This document shows positions 45,139 through 57,260 of a DNA stretch of 64,000 bases, one piece after another. Source of the stretch: Solanum dulcamara (lineage: Eukaryota; Streptophyta; Magnoliopsida; Solanales; Solanaceae); assembly GCF_947179165.1 (NCBI RefSeq), contig NC_077243.1:36716001-36780000 (forward strand). The letters are read 5' to 3'. Made by a program: the position numbers and the translations under genes. The notes below the pieces were generated by a model, which was not told the DNA's origin, did not search any database, and saw only the letters and a list, made by a program, of their open reading frames with translations. The stretch's first letter is position 1, and each line of letters opens with the position of its first letter.

Positions 45139-45247
45139 TTGCCCGTGGGACTTAACTTGTTGTTTGGAAGTCCTTGGTCTAATAAATCTTACTTCAAAAG
45201 AAAAAATTATAAAGTATCTCATAAATTAAGACCTCTCCGCCATGGGA
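45139..45247 (+). repeat. Satellite unit, left of solo LTR insertion
   Basis: One diverged unit of the tandem array that continues at 48001. It contains GGAAGTCCTTGGTCTAAT and GTATCTCATAAATTAAGAC and ends CCATGGGA at the insertion point. Confidence 0.7.
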
Positions 45248-47995
45248 TGTATGACCCCGAAAGTAGAAAAGTTGAAATGAAAGAAAATTTCAAGAAAAGG
45301 GACTGTCCTAGAGTTTATGACTTGTCCTACAAGTTGTAGGGACTCCTATGGGTCATAGGAGGGGCTTGTAGAATGACATTGACATTGGAAAATCGGCTAA
45401 GTTTGGAACTGAGTTTACGAGTCAAGTTGATGACTCGTGAGAATGGTGACGACTCGTAGAGTGAGTCATAGACTTGATCTCTAATTTTGTTAAATTGACA
45501 AGCCTCAGTACTTTCGAAACAAATCAACAAGATGAGTCATAAGATGAGTTACAAGTCGTAGAATTGACAAGTAGGATTGGATCTTGATTTCTGATTTTTG
45601 ACTAAATGAAGGGGAAAATTGATGAGTCATTTGTTTGACTCATAAGGATGAGTTGTACGAACCAAGTTTTATTCCATTAGCCTATGATTTTGGAGCACTA
45701 CTTTGATGACTCATATTGGCGACCCATAGAGTAAATGACGAGTAGTAGAAGCAATTCGTAGTATCGTAAAGTGTGATTCTTAATTGTACATGGATGTTAA
45801 GGTCAATTCTTAAGTGTGAGATAGATTTGGAGATGTTTTAAGGTCACAAGAATTCTCTAGCACAAAATCGAATTGAAAGCTTCCTTACCAATTGAGTTTC
45901 AGTGAAAGATTTTACTTGGGTCAATTTCAAACGATCATATCTCTTAGGATATAAATAATTTGGTAGACCACTATCAAATTAAAGGTATTTGAGTTCTCTT
46001 TCCAATGCCACCAAATTTTTCTTGTTGGGAGTTTGGAGTAAAAGGTTATGACTATTTTACTAGAGGCTGTCAGATCATAAAAAGATTACGACTTAACTCT
46101 ACGACCCATAGAGTCTTCTACGAGTCGTAGTAGTCAAATTCTCAGAAAAATCCTACACGAATTCTAGGGCTAATTTGGTCCTTTCCAAAGACTTTTTACC
46201 CTATCCTGTCATTTTTGGGTGTTTTGAAGGAATATATCATTCCTCTAACTAGTTTTGCCCTCATAATATCCTCTCAAGACTCTCCTCTTCTCCTACAAGA
46301 CTCCATTGAAGGATCAACTAGGGTTTGCAATTCTTCCATAAAATTTCAAGCTTCAATCAAAGAATCCACCCAAGGTATGTGGGATTGATCCATGATTTTC
46401 TTTCACCCATGGAATCCCAAGATGTTCCTCAAAATCTCCTTAGATTTCATTGCTTTCTAACCCTAGTTTTGATAAATTGTATTGGACTGTCTCAATTACA
46501 TTTTTAATTATTATCAATGATCATTATAATCATGATTCTATATTTATTAAATGATTTCAAGTTGGATTATTAATAACATGCATAATGCTATTTTCAAATG
46601 GAGATTTTCATGAATTATAATTAGTTTCAAAGTGTTTTTCAATATAGGCTTTATAAATAATGTTTGAGACTTATGGAATATTGTTGAAGAGTATAAATCA
46701 TGATTTCAATAATTTTCTATAAATTTCATACATGGATATTTAGGGTTATGTTATGGATTATTGGTACATCCAATTATGTTTCAAATTAATGTCATCTTTA
46801 TGAAATATATGTCTGGATTGGTATGATGTATATGGTCATGTGTGTTTCCAATCAAACTCCATTATTTTCAAGCTAATTGATCATGCTTGCATGTTACCCA
46901 TATTTACAAGTATAAGTTATGATCTTGAATGTCAAGTTATATCTAACAAAAGCTCACCGTAGGATAAAGGATCACCCGTAGAAGAGGCTTGATTCCTTTG
47001 AGGGTCACCTATAGTTGAGGCTCGATACTTAGTGTAGCTTAGTGGATCAACTTAGTCTTGATGTAGTCTAACTTGGCAAGTAGTCTCCTCCTTTCTTCCA
47101 TTGTAGGGATAACATCGGGACTCCATGTTATAGCTCACATGGTTTATGTCAGTTAGCTGTCACTCTCACAAAGGTTCAAGGTCCCTCTCTTAATATTTAA
47201 GGTATTTCTTACTATAGCTAATATATCTCTCATAAATTAAAGGATGTTTTCTCACCCATGGTTTTATGACTTTCAATATGATTTAAGGTCCTTACTACTA
47301 CTTATAAACTTGCAAGCTCTTTTATGATTGCTTATTATAACTCAAGACTATCCATGCATTATATGAGTTCTCTTCATAAGGTTGCGTTATGGTTTAAAAT
47401 GACATTAGACTTACTCATGATTCACTATTATGTGTAAATGGTCTACTTATTATATTTTCTAGCCTTGATCATACGTCATTGCTTTTATTTCATGTATTGC
47501 ATTTCTCACATACTTGGTACATTCAAAGCACTAACGCATACTTCTATTTGCCTATTGTGTTATAATATAGGGCTTGACGATCACCCTATACACTCTCGTG
47601 GCTAGGTAGATGACTTATTCACTTGATTTGGTAAGTCGTCATGCTTCGGGGACTACCTATCAAGCTTTTATATTCTTGTTTCCTTCTAGACTATGTTGTT
47701 ATTTTGAGGCATTTCCTTTTGGAGGGGGGGGGGGGGGCGTGTGGCTTATTTTATGCCCCTACCTATGTTAGTATGATAGAGACATGTTTATACATAGAGT
47801 TGATGTAGTCCGTTTGGACATCTGAATTGAGACTTCGTTTCATCTCTAGATTTCCATCATTGAAATTATTCTTTCGCTTGTTTTTATTATATTTTCCCTT
47901 ACCTTATGAATGCGATGTATGCTAAGAGGCCTGGTTGGGATCCTTTGAGTTCCCGATTACCGTGTCACGGCTAGGCCCTAGTTTGGGTTATGACA
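45248..47995 (+). mobile_element. Solo LTR of the element 2/3 family (2748 bp)
   Basis: Starts TGTATGACCCCGAAAG and ends GGGTTATGACA. The flanking pentamers are TGGGA (45243-45247) and TCGGA (47996-48000), a target duplication with one mismatch. Joining the flanks restores a normal satellite unit (CCATGGGA then TGTATCCTATTCTTTG), which supports both borders. No coding domain is inside. It holds multiple tandemly arranged CTACGA..TCGTAG palindromes (45330-46140), a GAAACACATGG-like central block shared with element 2 and element 3 LTRs, and a 14-G run near 47727-47740. Confidence 0.85.
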
Positions 47996-48000
47996 TCGGA

Positions 48001-48717
48001 TGTATCCTATTCTTTGAAAGTCATTTGACTAAGTCTTGCCTATAAGACATGAGTTATAGAGAATCTGAAAATTAAGTTACAAGGTGGTGGTGTCAAGTAT
48101 TTCCCGGGGGTGTGACTTATTCTTTGGAAGACTAGATCTGTCTTGCCTCTAAGGCAAGAGCAATAGAGCATCTGATAAATTGAGATATATAGTAGTGTCA
48201 AGTCTTTTCCATGGAGCGTAACTTATTTTTTTGAAGTTATTTCTCTAAGTAATGCATCTAAGGTAAGAGTTATAGAGTATCTCATAAGTTAAACATAGTG
48301 AAATGGTGCAAATTGTTGCCCATGAGACAAACATTTTTTTAAAACCCGTGAGTAATGTTTTGCTTCTAATACAAAAGTTATTGTGTTCTCCAAAAGTTTA
48401 CTTAGTGAAAATGGTATAAATTGTTTCCCATGATGTGCAACTTGTTCTTTGAAACTCCTTGGGCTAAGTCTTGTCTCTAAAACAAGAGTTATAGAGCATT
48501 TCATAAATCAAGACACAATTTGGTAGTGTCAAGCTTTTTCCATAGGGAATAATTTGTTATTTTGAAGTTCATGGTCTAATTCTTGTCTCTAAGGCAGGAG
48601 TTGTAGACCATCTCATAAGTTAGACATAGTGAAATAGTGTAAACTATTATCCATGAGGAATATGCTATTTTTTTAATCCTTGAGCTATGATTTGCCTCTA
48701 AGGCAAAAGTTATCGCG
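48001..48717 (+). repeat. Satellite-like array, about 108-bp units
   Basis: About six and a half diverged units begin near 48012, 48120, 48227, 48335, 48442, 48550 and 48665. The consensus carries TTCTTTGAA, then TCTTGCCTCTAAGGCAAGAG (a near-palindrome), then TTATAGAGCATCTCATAA, then TTGCCCATG. Units are 65-80% alike by eye. Confidence 0.82.
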
Positions 48718-49356
48718 ATATATATATTACATTGATACATTTGAAGTTGACCACACAAAAAGAATAAAGAAATTAATGAGAGAACTACTTAGAGTGTCTT
48801 CATGTGAGTTTTTGTGCGAGAAAGATCCAACTATCAACGTAAAGACAAATGTAGTTCTATATATCTAGATTTATTATTATAGTTTATATTGTTAGGCTTG
48901 ATTCTTTGAGCTTAAATTGCAACCTTTTATATTCATAGAAAATTTGTATTAGGAATTGTAAGAGCTCTTTTAATTGGGTAAAGTCTAGAAAGAAATAGCT
49001 ACAATAAGAGAGAATTGTAGGGAAAAAAGTACTATGAAGTAGTCTTTGGGTTAGAGAATTGTAACAAATAAGTTGCTCAAATTTAATGAAAATTTGAGAA
49101 AAAAGCTTACAACGATAAGTCAATTTTTTTGAGTAGTTTTAAGAGTGAAAAGCTTTACATGTAAGAATTCTTATGTTTATTTGTTATTCTGTAATTACTT
49201 CTTGATTAGTTACTGAAGAACCTGATTTTTTATTACATAGGTTACAACGTGAACTAAAATAATATGATAGGATGATGTTCTCCTAGCTTTTCATGAAAAA
49301 TTACTCCTAACATAATATGATAGGATGATGCTCTCCTTCAGGTCATTTCCTCCAGG
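48718..49356. other. Spacer, nothing recognised
   Basis: AT-rich. A 19-bp phrase, AATATGATAGGATGATG plus a variable base and TCTCCT, is present twice (about 49259 and 49314). No gene can be supported. Confidence 0.4.
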
Positions 49357-49966
49357 TAAGAAAAAATGCTCTTGTGCCAATTTAGATAGACACATCTACA
49401 GTCCATAAAGGGGAGTCATACGAAAGGCTCTTAGTTGGGAAATTTTACAAGTCTCAGAAGTTATTGGACGAGCCCCACTACGATTCGTACAAGGATCTAC
49501 AGACCATATAAAGCAATTGTAGGAGAGGTTAGAGACACTGTATGTCGTGGTATGCAGGTCGATTGGTTCCCACATACCGTATGAAGAGCTATGGGCCGTA
49601 GGAGGACCTGTAGTTAAAGAATTAAAAAGTTGGATTTTGGGTTGTGTAGAACGAACAAGGTCTACGGACCGTTGAATCACCTACGACCCGTAGGGTGGAG
49701 TCATAGGGTGAACTCTAGAAATATGGATTTTGACCCTGATTTAATGATTCCATTTGATAACTGTAGAGTGACCTATAACTCATAGGTAGGGGCCCTAGGC
49801 CACCTCTGGCAGATTAATTCCAGGGATGTTTTGGACATTTTCCATTCTTTTAATATCAAATCCATTCATTTTGGGATTTTTTTCATGAATTATAAATACC
49901 CAAACCCTTGAAGTTTCTCCCATTACTTCTCATTCACTTAAAAATATCTAAGGCTCTCAAGGAACT
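49357..49966 (+). repeat. Element 3 5' LTR, first part
   Basis: Collinear with 61268-61906 of the 3' LTR, including TTGGGAAATTTTACAAGTCT and a run of palindromic motifs such as CTACGACCCGTAGG (about 49680). It ends at the GAACT duplicated by element 5. Confidence 0.82.
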
Positions 49967-50153
49967 TGTCACAACCCAACCCCATAGGCCACGACTGGAG
50001 TTCGACCTGGACCTCCTTATGCATATCTATCAGCTATACTCAAGTTGAATCGTGTGTAAGGTGATACTATACAAAAAACCCCAATGGGTCAAAACTTTTT
50101 CATTTATACTTAAGACCTTCCGAAAAGAAGAAGCAACAATTTTACATATACTA
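49967..50153 (-). repeat. Element 5 3' LTR, truncated to its end
   Basis: Matches 52931-53120 of the other LTR, then breaks off into the internal region, so most of this LTR and the PPT were deleted. Confidence 0.82.
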
Positions 50154-52930
50154 TTGTGAAATCTTACTATTTCCTTGCTATGTCATCTCGTGTAACCCTT
50201 AACTAAATATGTCTTCCTAACTGGAAAAAAATGAGTTGATTCTGTCAGCCTATCTACCATAACCCATATAAACTCATATTTCCGTAGAATGCGAGGTTAG
50301 TCTATACTATACCCCACATCAACTGCTTTCCATTTCCGAGTCAGGATTTCCATCTCCTGCAATAGGCTATCAAGATTTTGATGCTCAATTTTGTTTAAGC
50401 AATTTTACCACTCCTCTTAATCCAACTTGTAACACTTTAGGCATGCTATCCTGTGCTTTTACTTAGATCTTCTCTTCATTTCTCTTACCACACATCATAT
50501 TTTAATCCTTACACCAATATGTGTAGGTACTTAAAGCAGTCTAGAAAATGCCTTAGCATCGCTATACTAGTGTCCTACCTCAAACCATCTCACACTTTTA
50601 TTTAATAGATTCTAAATATGGCAGTCACATTGCTATTATCGACTTCTTTTTATCGAGTAACCACTTGATCTTACTCTTAGTATGTCAATGTTCATAAGCT
50701 GCACAACTATTCTTGTGCCATTTGCACAAAGTGCATTCAATTTTTGTCACAACCTTTCCTGCTCTTGGCTTACTCTACTCTACATGTGTCATTGTACTAA
50801 CACTTACAGTCTCTTTTGTCATACTTGTTTTGCTTCCTTCATTTACTCTTAAGTTTTCTAATATTCCCATATAGGAGAGATTTCTTATCCTTTTTCTTTT
50901 TCTACTTATATATCACAATGCCAATAGCCAATAACTCTGTTACCAACATCCTAACCTTTAGTCTAGTGTAGCCTGGCTATGCCTTATAATATCTTTAAGT
51001 TCTCATTGTGATTCTCTTGTCGTATTCATCCCCTTTGTATGCACCCATTCTTTGATGTCATATTATTCCAGGTCCTTACTAATAATTCTCAATACTATCT
51101 CCGATATCATGGCTTCTATCCATTTATTGCTGGCTTTTAGAACTTGTTAACTCTACTAGTACGGAATCTCACTTGAAGCCACTTCCCCCCCCTTAGGGTG
51201 TACTCATGTCACTATCTGTTGGTGTTCTACCTTACGCCCTTATTTCAAATTTTCGAATGCGTATGATTCTTCTCCAACAAATTTGGTATACTTCACCATA
51301 TCTACGCCTTTCTTTATATCATCCATACATTTGGTTGCCCATGTACGGCATCTTAACATAATTGTGAGGTGCTGATCCAATATAAATGTTGGTACTCGAG
51401 TCACTTATACATAATACTTCTTTATGCTTTATGAGATTTCATCCTTGTCATGCACCCGATGCTCAATTGCTTAATAACATATCGAGCTTTCCCCAATAAG
51501 AGGTGTACCTTAACACCATGTTGTTGTACTACCCCTTTAACTCATAACTATACATTCTCCTCTCGGTCCGTCCTCGTATTCAGTTACACATGTCTATCTT
51601 GGGTCCCTCTATTAGAACTTCCTTATTATTCCTCCACCTCATGTCCATTTTTGGTTGCGCTCAAGGAATTCCATATTACTCTTTATTTCCTTGCACTAGC
51701 TATCATTTTCATCGTCATATAACCTTTATTTGAAACTTTCCTTTTAGAACTTGATAAGTCTTCCTTATTTGTTCCATAGCTTCCTTTTTCCGTTTCGCAC
51801 CTATCTTTATATTCCAATCACATGGACCACGTCATACCTTTTAGTTACTTCCTTACTAAGCTTTCCTTATTCTCATAAAGATCTTCGTTCTATTTACATG
51901 GTATCCTATGTGCAGTCAATCCCATAGTATACAGTACTTAACCTTCTTCACGATTCTTACTATGGGTTACTTACCCTTCTTAGTTAATCTTATCCTTAAT
52001 ATCTCACAAGCTGTGTTATTAACACTTCATATCTGTCATAATTCTTTTTCCCTTGTACTCTTGTCTTAATCATCCTGTTACTTCTTTTAACTATAACTCG
52101 TCATAGTCTATCCCTGTGTATCAATTCAGTCGGTGTCTTAATATATCATTCTATCCATATCTATCAGTCTTCTCTAAATCATCTTTTTTGGATTATAAGT
52201 CTTTTCCAACTTTGTTTTACCATACCAGTATCGACCTTCTAGTTTCTATTACCATCAATTCAATAATTAACTCATTTCTCAAGGTCAGCCACACTCGTAA
52301 TTTAATTAGATCCCATCATTGTTATGGGCACACCCTTTCAAGACATACTACAGCCCTGTATCTCATTCTCTTCTTATTTCTAGGAAAATTTGGGCAGAGT
52401 TTCCTTTGTATTTCTTACTATCTCAATACCTGTACGCAGAAAATGCCAACAGTGCCTCATAGGGTACACATGTATATATTCAGATCATATCATATAGCAG
52501 CCACACAGGGCGCCCACAATTAACAGTATGAAAATGGACTTACCTCGTACGTCCACTCGAATTGTACCTTTTGTACTTTCCTGTATATTTTTTCTTTCAC
52601 TTTTCAACTTTATATGTTAATCGTATTTCAACACCCTACCTGACATATCACCTTTGTTCCTTTCCATATCTACGTGCATCATAACTTCCAATATCGTCAG
52701 TTTCTTTCTTCTATCGATGTTTCCCTTCTGCTGAAAGCACAGGTTAGTATGAGGAATTTCACTCCCTATGACTCGACTTTATCACACGATCTTAGATCTG
52801 AAAGAAAGTAACATCCTAAATGTCTTGTAGCCTCTTATTTATAAATGTGGTGCACAACACACCGATAGATAAGACTCTACTAGACACAGTCTGTAGACAT
52901 TCCAAGGACGAACTGCTCTAATACCACTTC
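50154..52930 (-). other. Element 5 internal domain, homologous to element 4
   Basis: The first 240 bases carry a degraded integrase remnant in reverse, corresponding to 28060-28250 of element 4. The remaining about 2.5 kb aligns by eye with 28260-30660 throughout. It ends in a leader with one copy of the 28-bp unit and the PBS (52915-52926, minus-strand TGGTATTAGAGC). Open frames such as 52116-52523 plus are not shared with element 4 and look incidental. Confidence 0.65.
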
Positions 52931-55058
52931 TGTCATGACTTAACCCCGTAGGCCACGACTGGGGTCCGACCTGGACCCCCTTATGCGTATCTATCAGCTA
53001 TACTCAAGTTGAACCGTGTGTGAGGTGATACTATACACAAAACTCCAATGGGTCAAAACCTTTTTCATTTATACTTAAAACCTTCCGAAAAGAAGAAGCA
53101 ACAGGCTTTACATATACTACTGTTCATGATCTAAGAGCCTTAACATGCAATGTTTCAACTACTACAGGAGTCTAAAAATCACAAAGTGAATAAAGTCTAT
53201 GAATTACACTTGGAATTTCATGAGTGGAATTATCCCCACATTTTATATACAAATCATTCATAACTTATACCTAAGACATGCCAAAAGAAATGAAGAATAC
53301 CTCTACATACCTCTTATGGGTTACTCTTTATCCCATTCGCCTCGTCGTTCTTTAAACCTAGGTAACATGAAAGCAATACAAGTATCAACAACCCTAGACT
53401 TTTTAGCGTCTTAGATTACCTAGGAGTATTAACAAAACTTATTTCCTCACTCACCTTCTCAACTAGTTCCCTAGTTAGTTAAGGGGTTAATTGAAATCGG
53501 GCAGCACCTCCCCTATAACATGCCTATCCGAATTTCCAATTACATCCCTAATCACTACATCCAACTAATAATAACAACATGCAGCTCATATACAAATAAA
53601 ACATGGTAACATTACACAATACAAACTCCAAACAACTCTTTTAAACTATGATACCAAAACAGGGTCTTTAATCTTTATTTCGTAAAACCTTTAACTATAC
53701 GAAACGGAGGGTCGTGTGGCTGCAAAAAGCAGCACCCACGCCCCATTTAGAACATGTTCCATCCCTTCAACACACCATCCCACACCTGCATCTGCAAACC
53801 AGAAGCACAAAAAGCAGCACCCATGCCCTATTTAGAACATGTTCCATCCCTTCAACACACCACCCCACACCGGCAGCCGCACACCACAAGCACAACACCT
53901 TGCTTCGACTATAATTTAACTATAGCGACTCCAATTTAACTTGTTTCGAATGTCAAGCATCCCTATGAAATATTTATACTTCCAGCCACATAAAAGGCAT
54001 ATAATACACCCCATAACCTCAAAATTTAAAGGAAGACCTTACCTCACCCGAAATTGGCCAAAGCTTGCCAAAATTCACCTCGGAAGTTCTCTAGTTGCGA
54101 CAGAAATATTGTGTCTGTTTGCTATCCATTTGGTTCTGCTAAAAACCATAAATTTACTTCATTAATACACTCATAACATGTCCAAACTCTTACCAAAACG
54201 TGGGAGAAGAGAACCAAGCCATACCTTGCTAAAATTTACTAAAACTTATCTCGAAAGTTCTCTTAATATGCTAAACATTTGCGGACTATTTGTAACTCTT
54301 CCTTGCTTACCCAAAATGAAATTTTACGTTATTAAACAAATCTATATCACCATAGGATACCTTAAATAGTTAATTCACAAAACTAAAGTCGGGACTTACC
54401 TTTTTTCTAGCCAAACCTGTGGCTTCTCTCTTTTGCTCCTTAGCTTTTTTCTCTTAGTTCTCTCTCACTTTCTAACTTGGAAAATTTTAATATGATGACT
54501 TAGTCATCAAATGGAATAGATGTACTTTCCCTTAGGAGGTTACACGTGTCATCCCCTAAGGGTGATACATGTCAAGCCCACATTGGGCCACCTCAATCAT
54601 GCAACCACCCCTAGGCTGCCACATAGCAGTGGGGTCCCCCCCAAGTAGGTAGGTGGGTCACCTCCTTGCTTCAGATAATACCACATGGAACTTCCTCCTT
54701 CTGCCATATGGCACCCTCTTCTTGCTTCCATGTGTTATCCTCTTCTTTCCCTCATGGATTCGTAATCTCATCTTACTTTAAGAACCTGTGTAATCCCTGC
54801 TATGCAAGCTTGGTATAGCTCAAGTGTGTAAAACTTTTAAGGTGGTAGATTATGTAGGTAAGTCGAGTCCTATGACTCATTACTTGGCCTCCAACTCCTT
54901 CCGACTTCTCATGACCCTATTTCCAACCTTCCCTACTATGGGGTATCACATTCTCCCTTCCTTCAAGTTGTTTGATAGTGTCGTAGGTTATCCGGCTCAC
55001 ACGATGACTTCTAAGAAGCTTAAGAGACATTCTGAGCTCAAGAGTGTGGGGTGTAATA
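52931..55058 (-). repeat. Element 5 5' LTR (2128 bp)
   Basis: Shorter than the 3075-bp solo LTR of the same family but with the same start and end. It contains an internal tandem duplication of about 102 bp (about 53728-53905: GCAGCACCCATGCCC..CATTTAGAACATGTTCCATCC twice). It has only about one copy of the 190-bp block expanded in element 4. Confidence 0.82.
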
Positions 55059-55350
55059 GAACTCTCCCAAGGTCCTTTTCTAAAAGTAAAGCTAGGGTTT
55101 AAGAATTCAAGTCTTTTCTTCAAGGTATAAAGCTAGGGCTTGTCCTGTGCACCATCTTTGTCATTATATGTTATGTCAGACTAGTATGGTTTATTTCTAC
55201 TTTTCAAGAGTTATTCCTAGATCCTTTTATCTTCAGTTTTCTATGAGATTTTAAGACTTGTCTTCTATATTTTATTCTTATGTTGATTTTCATGTTATCC
55301 TAAGTCATTCTTAATTCGTTGTGCCATATCTAGGAGCTTGGGTCATGAAA
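55059..55350 (+). repeat. Element 3 5' LTR, second part
   Basis: Begins with the second GAACT and ends GGGTCATGAAA. Compared with the 3' LTR it jumps from 61980 to 63213 at a shared GCTAGG, a 1233-bp deletion with microhomology. Confidence 0.8.
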
Positions 55351-55354
55351 AACT

Positions 55355-55366
55355 TTGTATCAGAGC
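55355..55366 (+). other. Element 3 primer-binding site, decayed
   Basis: TTGTATCAGAGC, one G short of the usual tRNA-iMet site, lies four bases after the LTR. Confidence 0.8.
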
Positions 55367-55567
55367 ATCATGTTCAAGTGTCCTTGGGTGTATGACAAAT
55401 TCATGTTGAGTAGAGTCTTGTTCATTAATGTAAAGCGCGCCACATCTATGAATAAATTGATACAGGGCATTTAAGAAATTTCACTTCTTTCATCACTCTT
55501 AATTTGTATGACAGAGTTGAACTTTATAAGGTTTCCTTCTAACTTATGTTCTATGTGTTTCAAAATC

Positions 55568-56640
55568 ATACCTCCAAAAAAATCTCCATTGAGAAGGAAC
55601 GTGGATAAAGATGAGGAGCGACAAGCACCTTAAGATCTGGTTGATCCAGTGACTGAGCAAGTCTCTCATGCTAATTTTAGGACTGCATGTGCTTGTCCAA
55701 GCCATGATGGTGCAAGCCAATTATGAGGTTATAGGCCTTGTGAACTCAATGATGGTACGATGGCAAGAAAGGTTTGAGACTTCACAAAAATAAATCCTCT
55801 GAAATTATATAGTTCTAAGGCAGAAAAAGATCCATAAGAGTTTATTGAGAGGATCCAAAAGATTGTTGATATCATGTTTGTGATTCCAGCGGAGAAGCTG
55901 GGTTTGGCCTCTTATCAATTGAAGGGAGTTGCTTAATTTTTGTTGAACTATTGGAAGGAGGAAAGGGTTATTAATGTGGGTCCTTTGGATTGGGAAAGGT
56001 TTAAGGGTGTTTTCCTTGATCTCTTCTTTCCCCTAGAGTTGAGAGAGGCTAAGGTTCAACATTTCATTAAATTGAAGGAAGGAAACATGAGTGTGAGGGA
56101 ATATGTTTTGAAGTTCACTCAATTGTCTAAATATACTCTGACTATGGTTGTCGACTCTAGAGCCCATATGAGCAAGTTTATTTTTGGTTTTTTGGACATG
56201 ATGATCAAAGAATGTAGAACTGCAATTTTTATAAGAAAATGGATATCTCGAGTTTGATGACCAATGCCATTCAAATTAAGGAGGAAAATCTTAAGGAGAA
56301 TGCCAGAGAGTCCAGGATGGCAAGAACTGATAGTGGTGACTTTTCACATTTGAGGTCCAATAATGGTGGTCGTTCTCAGTTTCAACAAAAGTACTTTGGT
56401 CATAATTCATCTAGTACTCCAGTTCAAAAGTCCTACAAAGATAGGGTGTCTAACCCTAATACTCAAGGAGAAACTTTTAGTGGTCAAACCATCCCCGCAT
56501 ATCAGAGGTATGGGAAGAACCATCAAGGAGATTGCTTAGCTGATTCTGCTGCATGTTATGGTTGTGTTAAGACAATTCATAAGGTGAGAGATTTCCCTTC
56601 GCTTGCTAATAAAGGTAGAGATGGTCTTCCTTAGACTCAG
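55568..56640 (+). pseudogene. gag: Element 3 gag remnant
   Basis: The frame aligns with element 1 gag. The start position reads ATA in place of ATG (..ACCTCCAAAAAAATC, P-P-K-K). The gag core is clear in the open frame 55940-56257 (LLNYWKEERV.., DLFFPLELREAKVQHFIKLK.., VREYVLKFTQLS..). The nucleocapsid part (56239-56634) has the knuckle CYGCVKTIHKVRDF, where the last Cys is replaced by Phe. Stops at about 55630, 55723, 55770, 55833 and 55934, plus a frameshift near 56240, make it non-functional. Confidence 0.85.
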
Positions 56641-57260
56641 ACTGCTTCTTCAGGTCGTTCGTCTTAGTAGGGTGCTTCAATTGGTTCTGGTGGTCAGCAT
56701 CAGAACAAATTTTATTCTCTTCAAACTCGATAGGATTTGGAGGATTTTCTTGATGTGGTCACTAGTATGTTACAATTCTTTTAGTTTGATGTTTATGTTT
56801 TTCTAAATCATGGAGAAAATCCTTTTTTCCTTACTCCTTAGGTTGATACAAAGTTTGATGTTGGTCCTAAAATCTTGTTAGGACCCTTATAAATAATACT
56901 CCTATCAGTAACTAAATTTTAGCTAAGTGGGTTTATAGAAATTGCTTAGTCTCAATTTCACAGAAAATCATCTCAGGTGATCATGTAAAGCTACATATGA
57001 CTGAATTTGATGTTATTTTTAGTATAGATTGGCTTCATTCTTATTATGCCTTTATTGACTATAGAATCCAAGTGGTTAAGTTTCGATTCCCTAATGAACC
57101 ATTCATAGAGTGGAAGGATAGTAATTCGGCATTTAAGGGTCAATTTATCTCGTCTTAAATCTCGAAACATAATTTCTAAGGGTAACGTCTATTATCTAGT
57201 ATGGGTCATGGGTACAAATTCTGAAACCCCTACTCTTGAGTCAGTTCCTTTTGAGGATGA
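56641..57260 (+). pseudogene. Element 3 protease region remnant
   Basis: Only the distal part is recognisable (..MTEFDVIFSIDWLHSYYAFIDYR.. at about 56998-57065, ..VVKFRFPNEPFIEW.. to about 57115). The active-site motif cannot be read with confidence. Several stops are present. Confidence 0.6.

Larger units (their letters stand above)
49967..55058 (-). mobile_element. Element 5: LTR retrotransposon, minus strand, nested and non-autonomous
   Basis: Inserted in the 5' LTR of element 3 with the perfect duplication GAACT (49962-49966, 55059-55063). On the minus strand its 5' LTR is 55058-52931 (2128 bp), starting TATTACACCCCACACTC, a one-base decay of the start of the solo LTR at 33500. Its 3' LTR is truncated to the terminal about 187 bp (49967-50153). 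The internal region (50154-52930) has a faint integrase remnant and a domain collinear with that of element 4. No gag or RT was recognised. PBS is at 52915-52926; the PPT is lost in the deletion. Confidence 0.85.

Noticed and set aside
44854..45339. 161-codon frame with a run of hydrophobic residues resembling membrane segments
   Set aside because: The Phe/Leu-rich part is the translation of a T-rich low-complexity tract between two LTRs.
53714..53914. 66-codon Thr/His/Pro-rich frame
   Set aside because: It is produced by the duplicated block of about 102 bp in the element 5 LTR and is not a gene.
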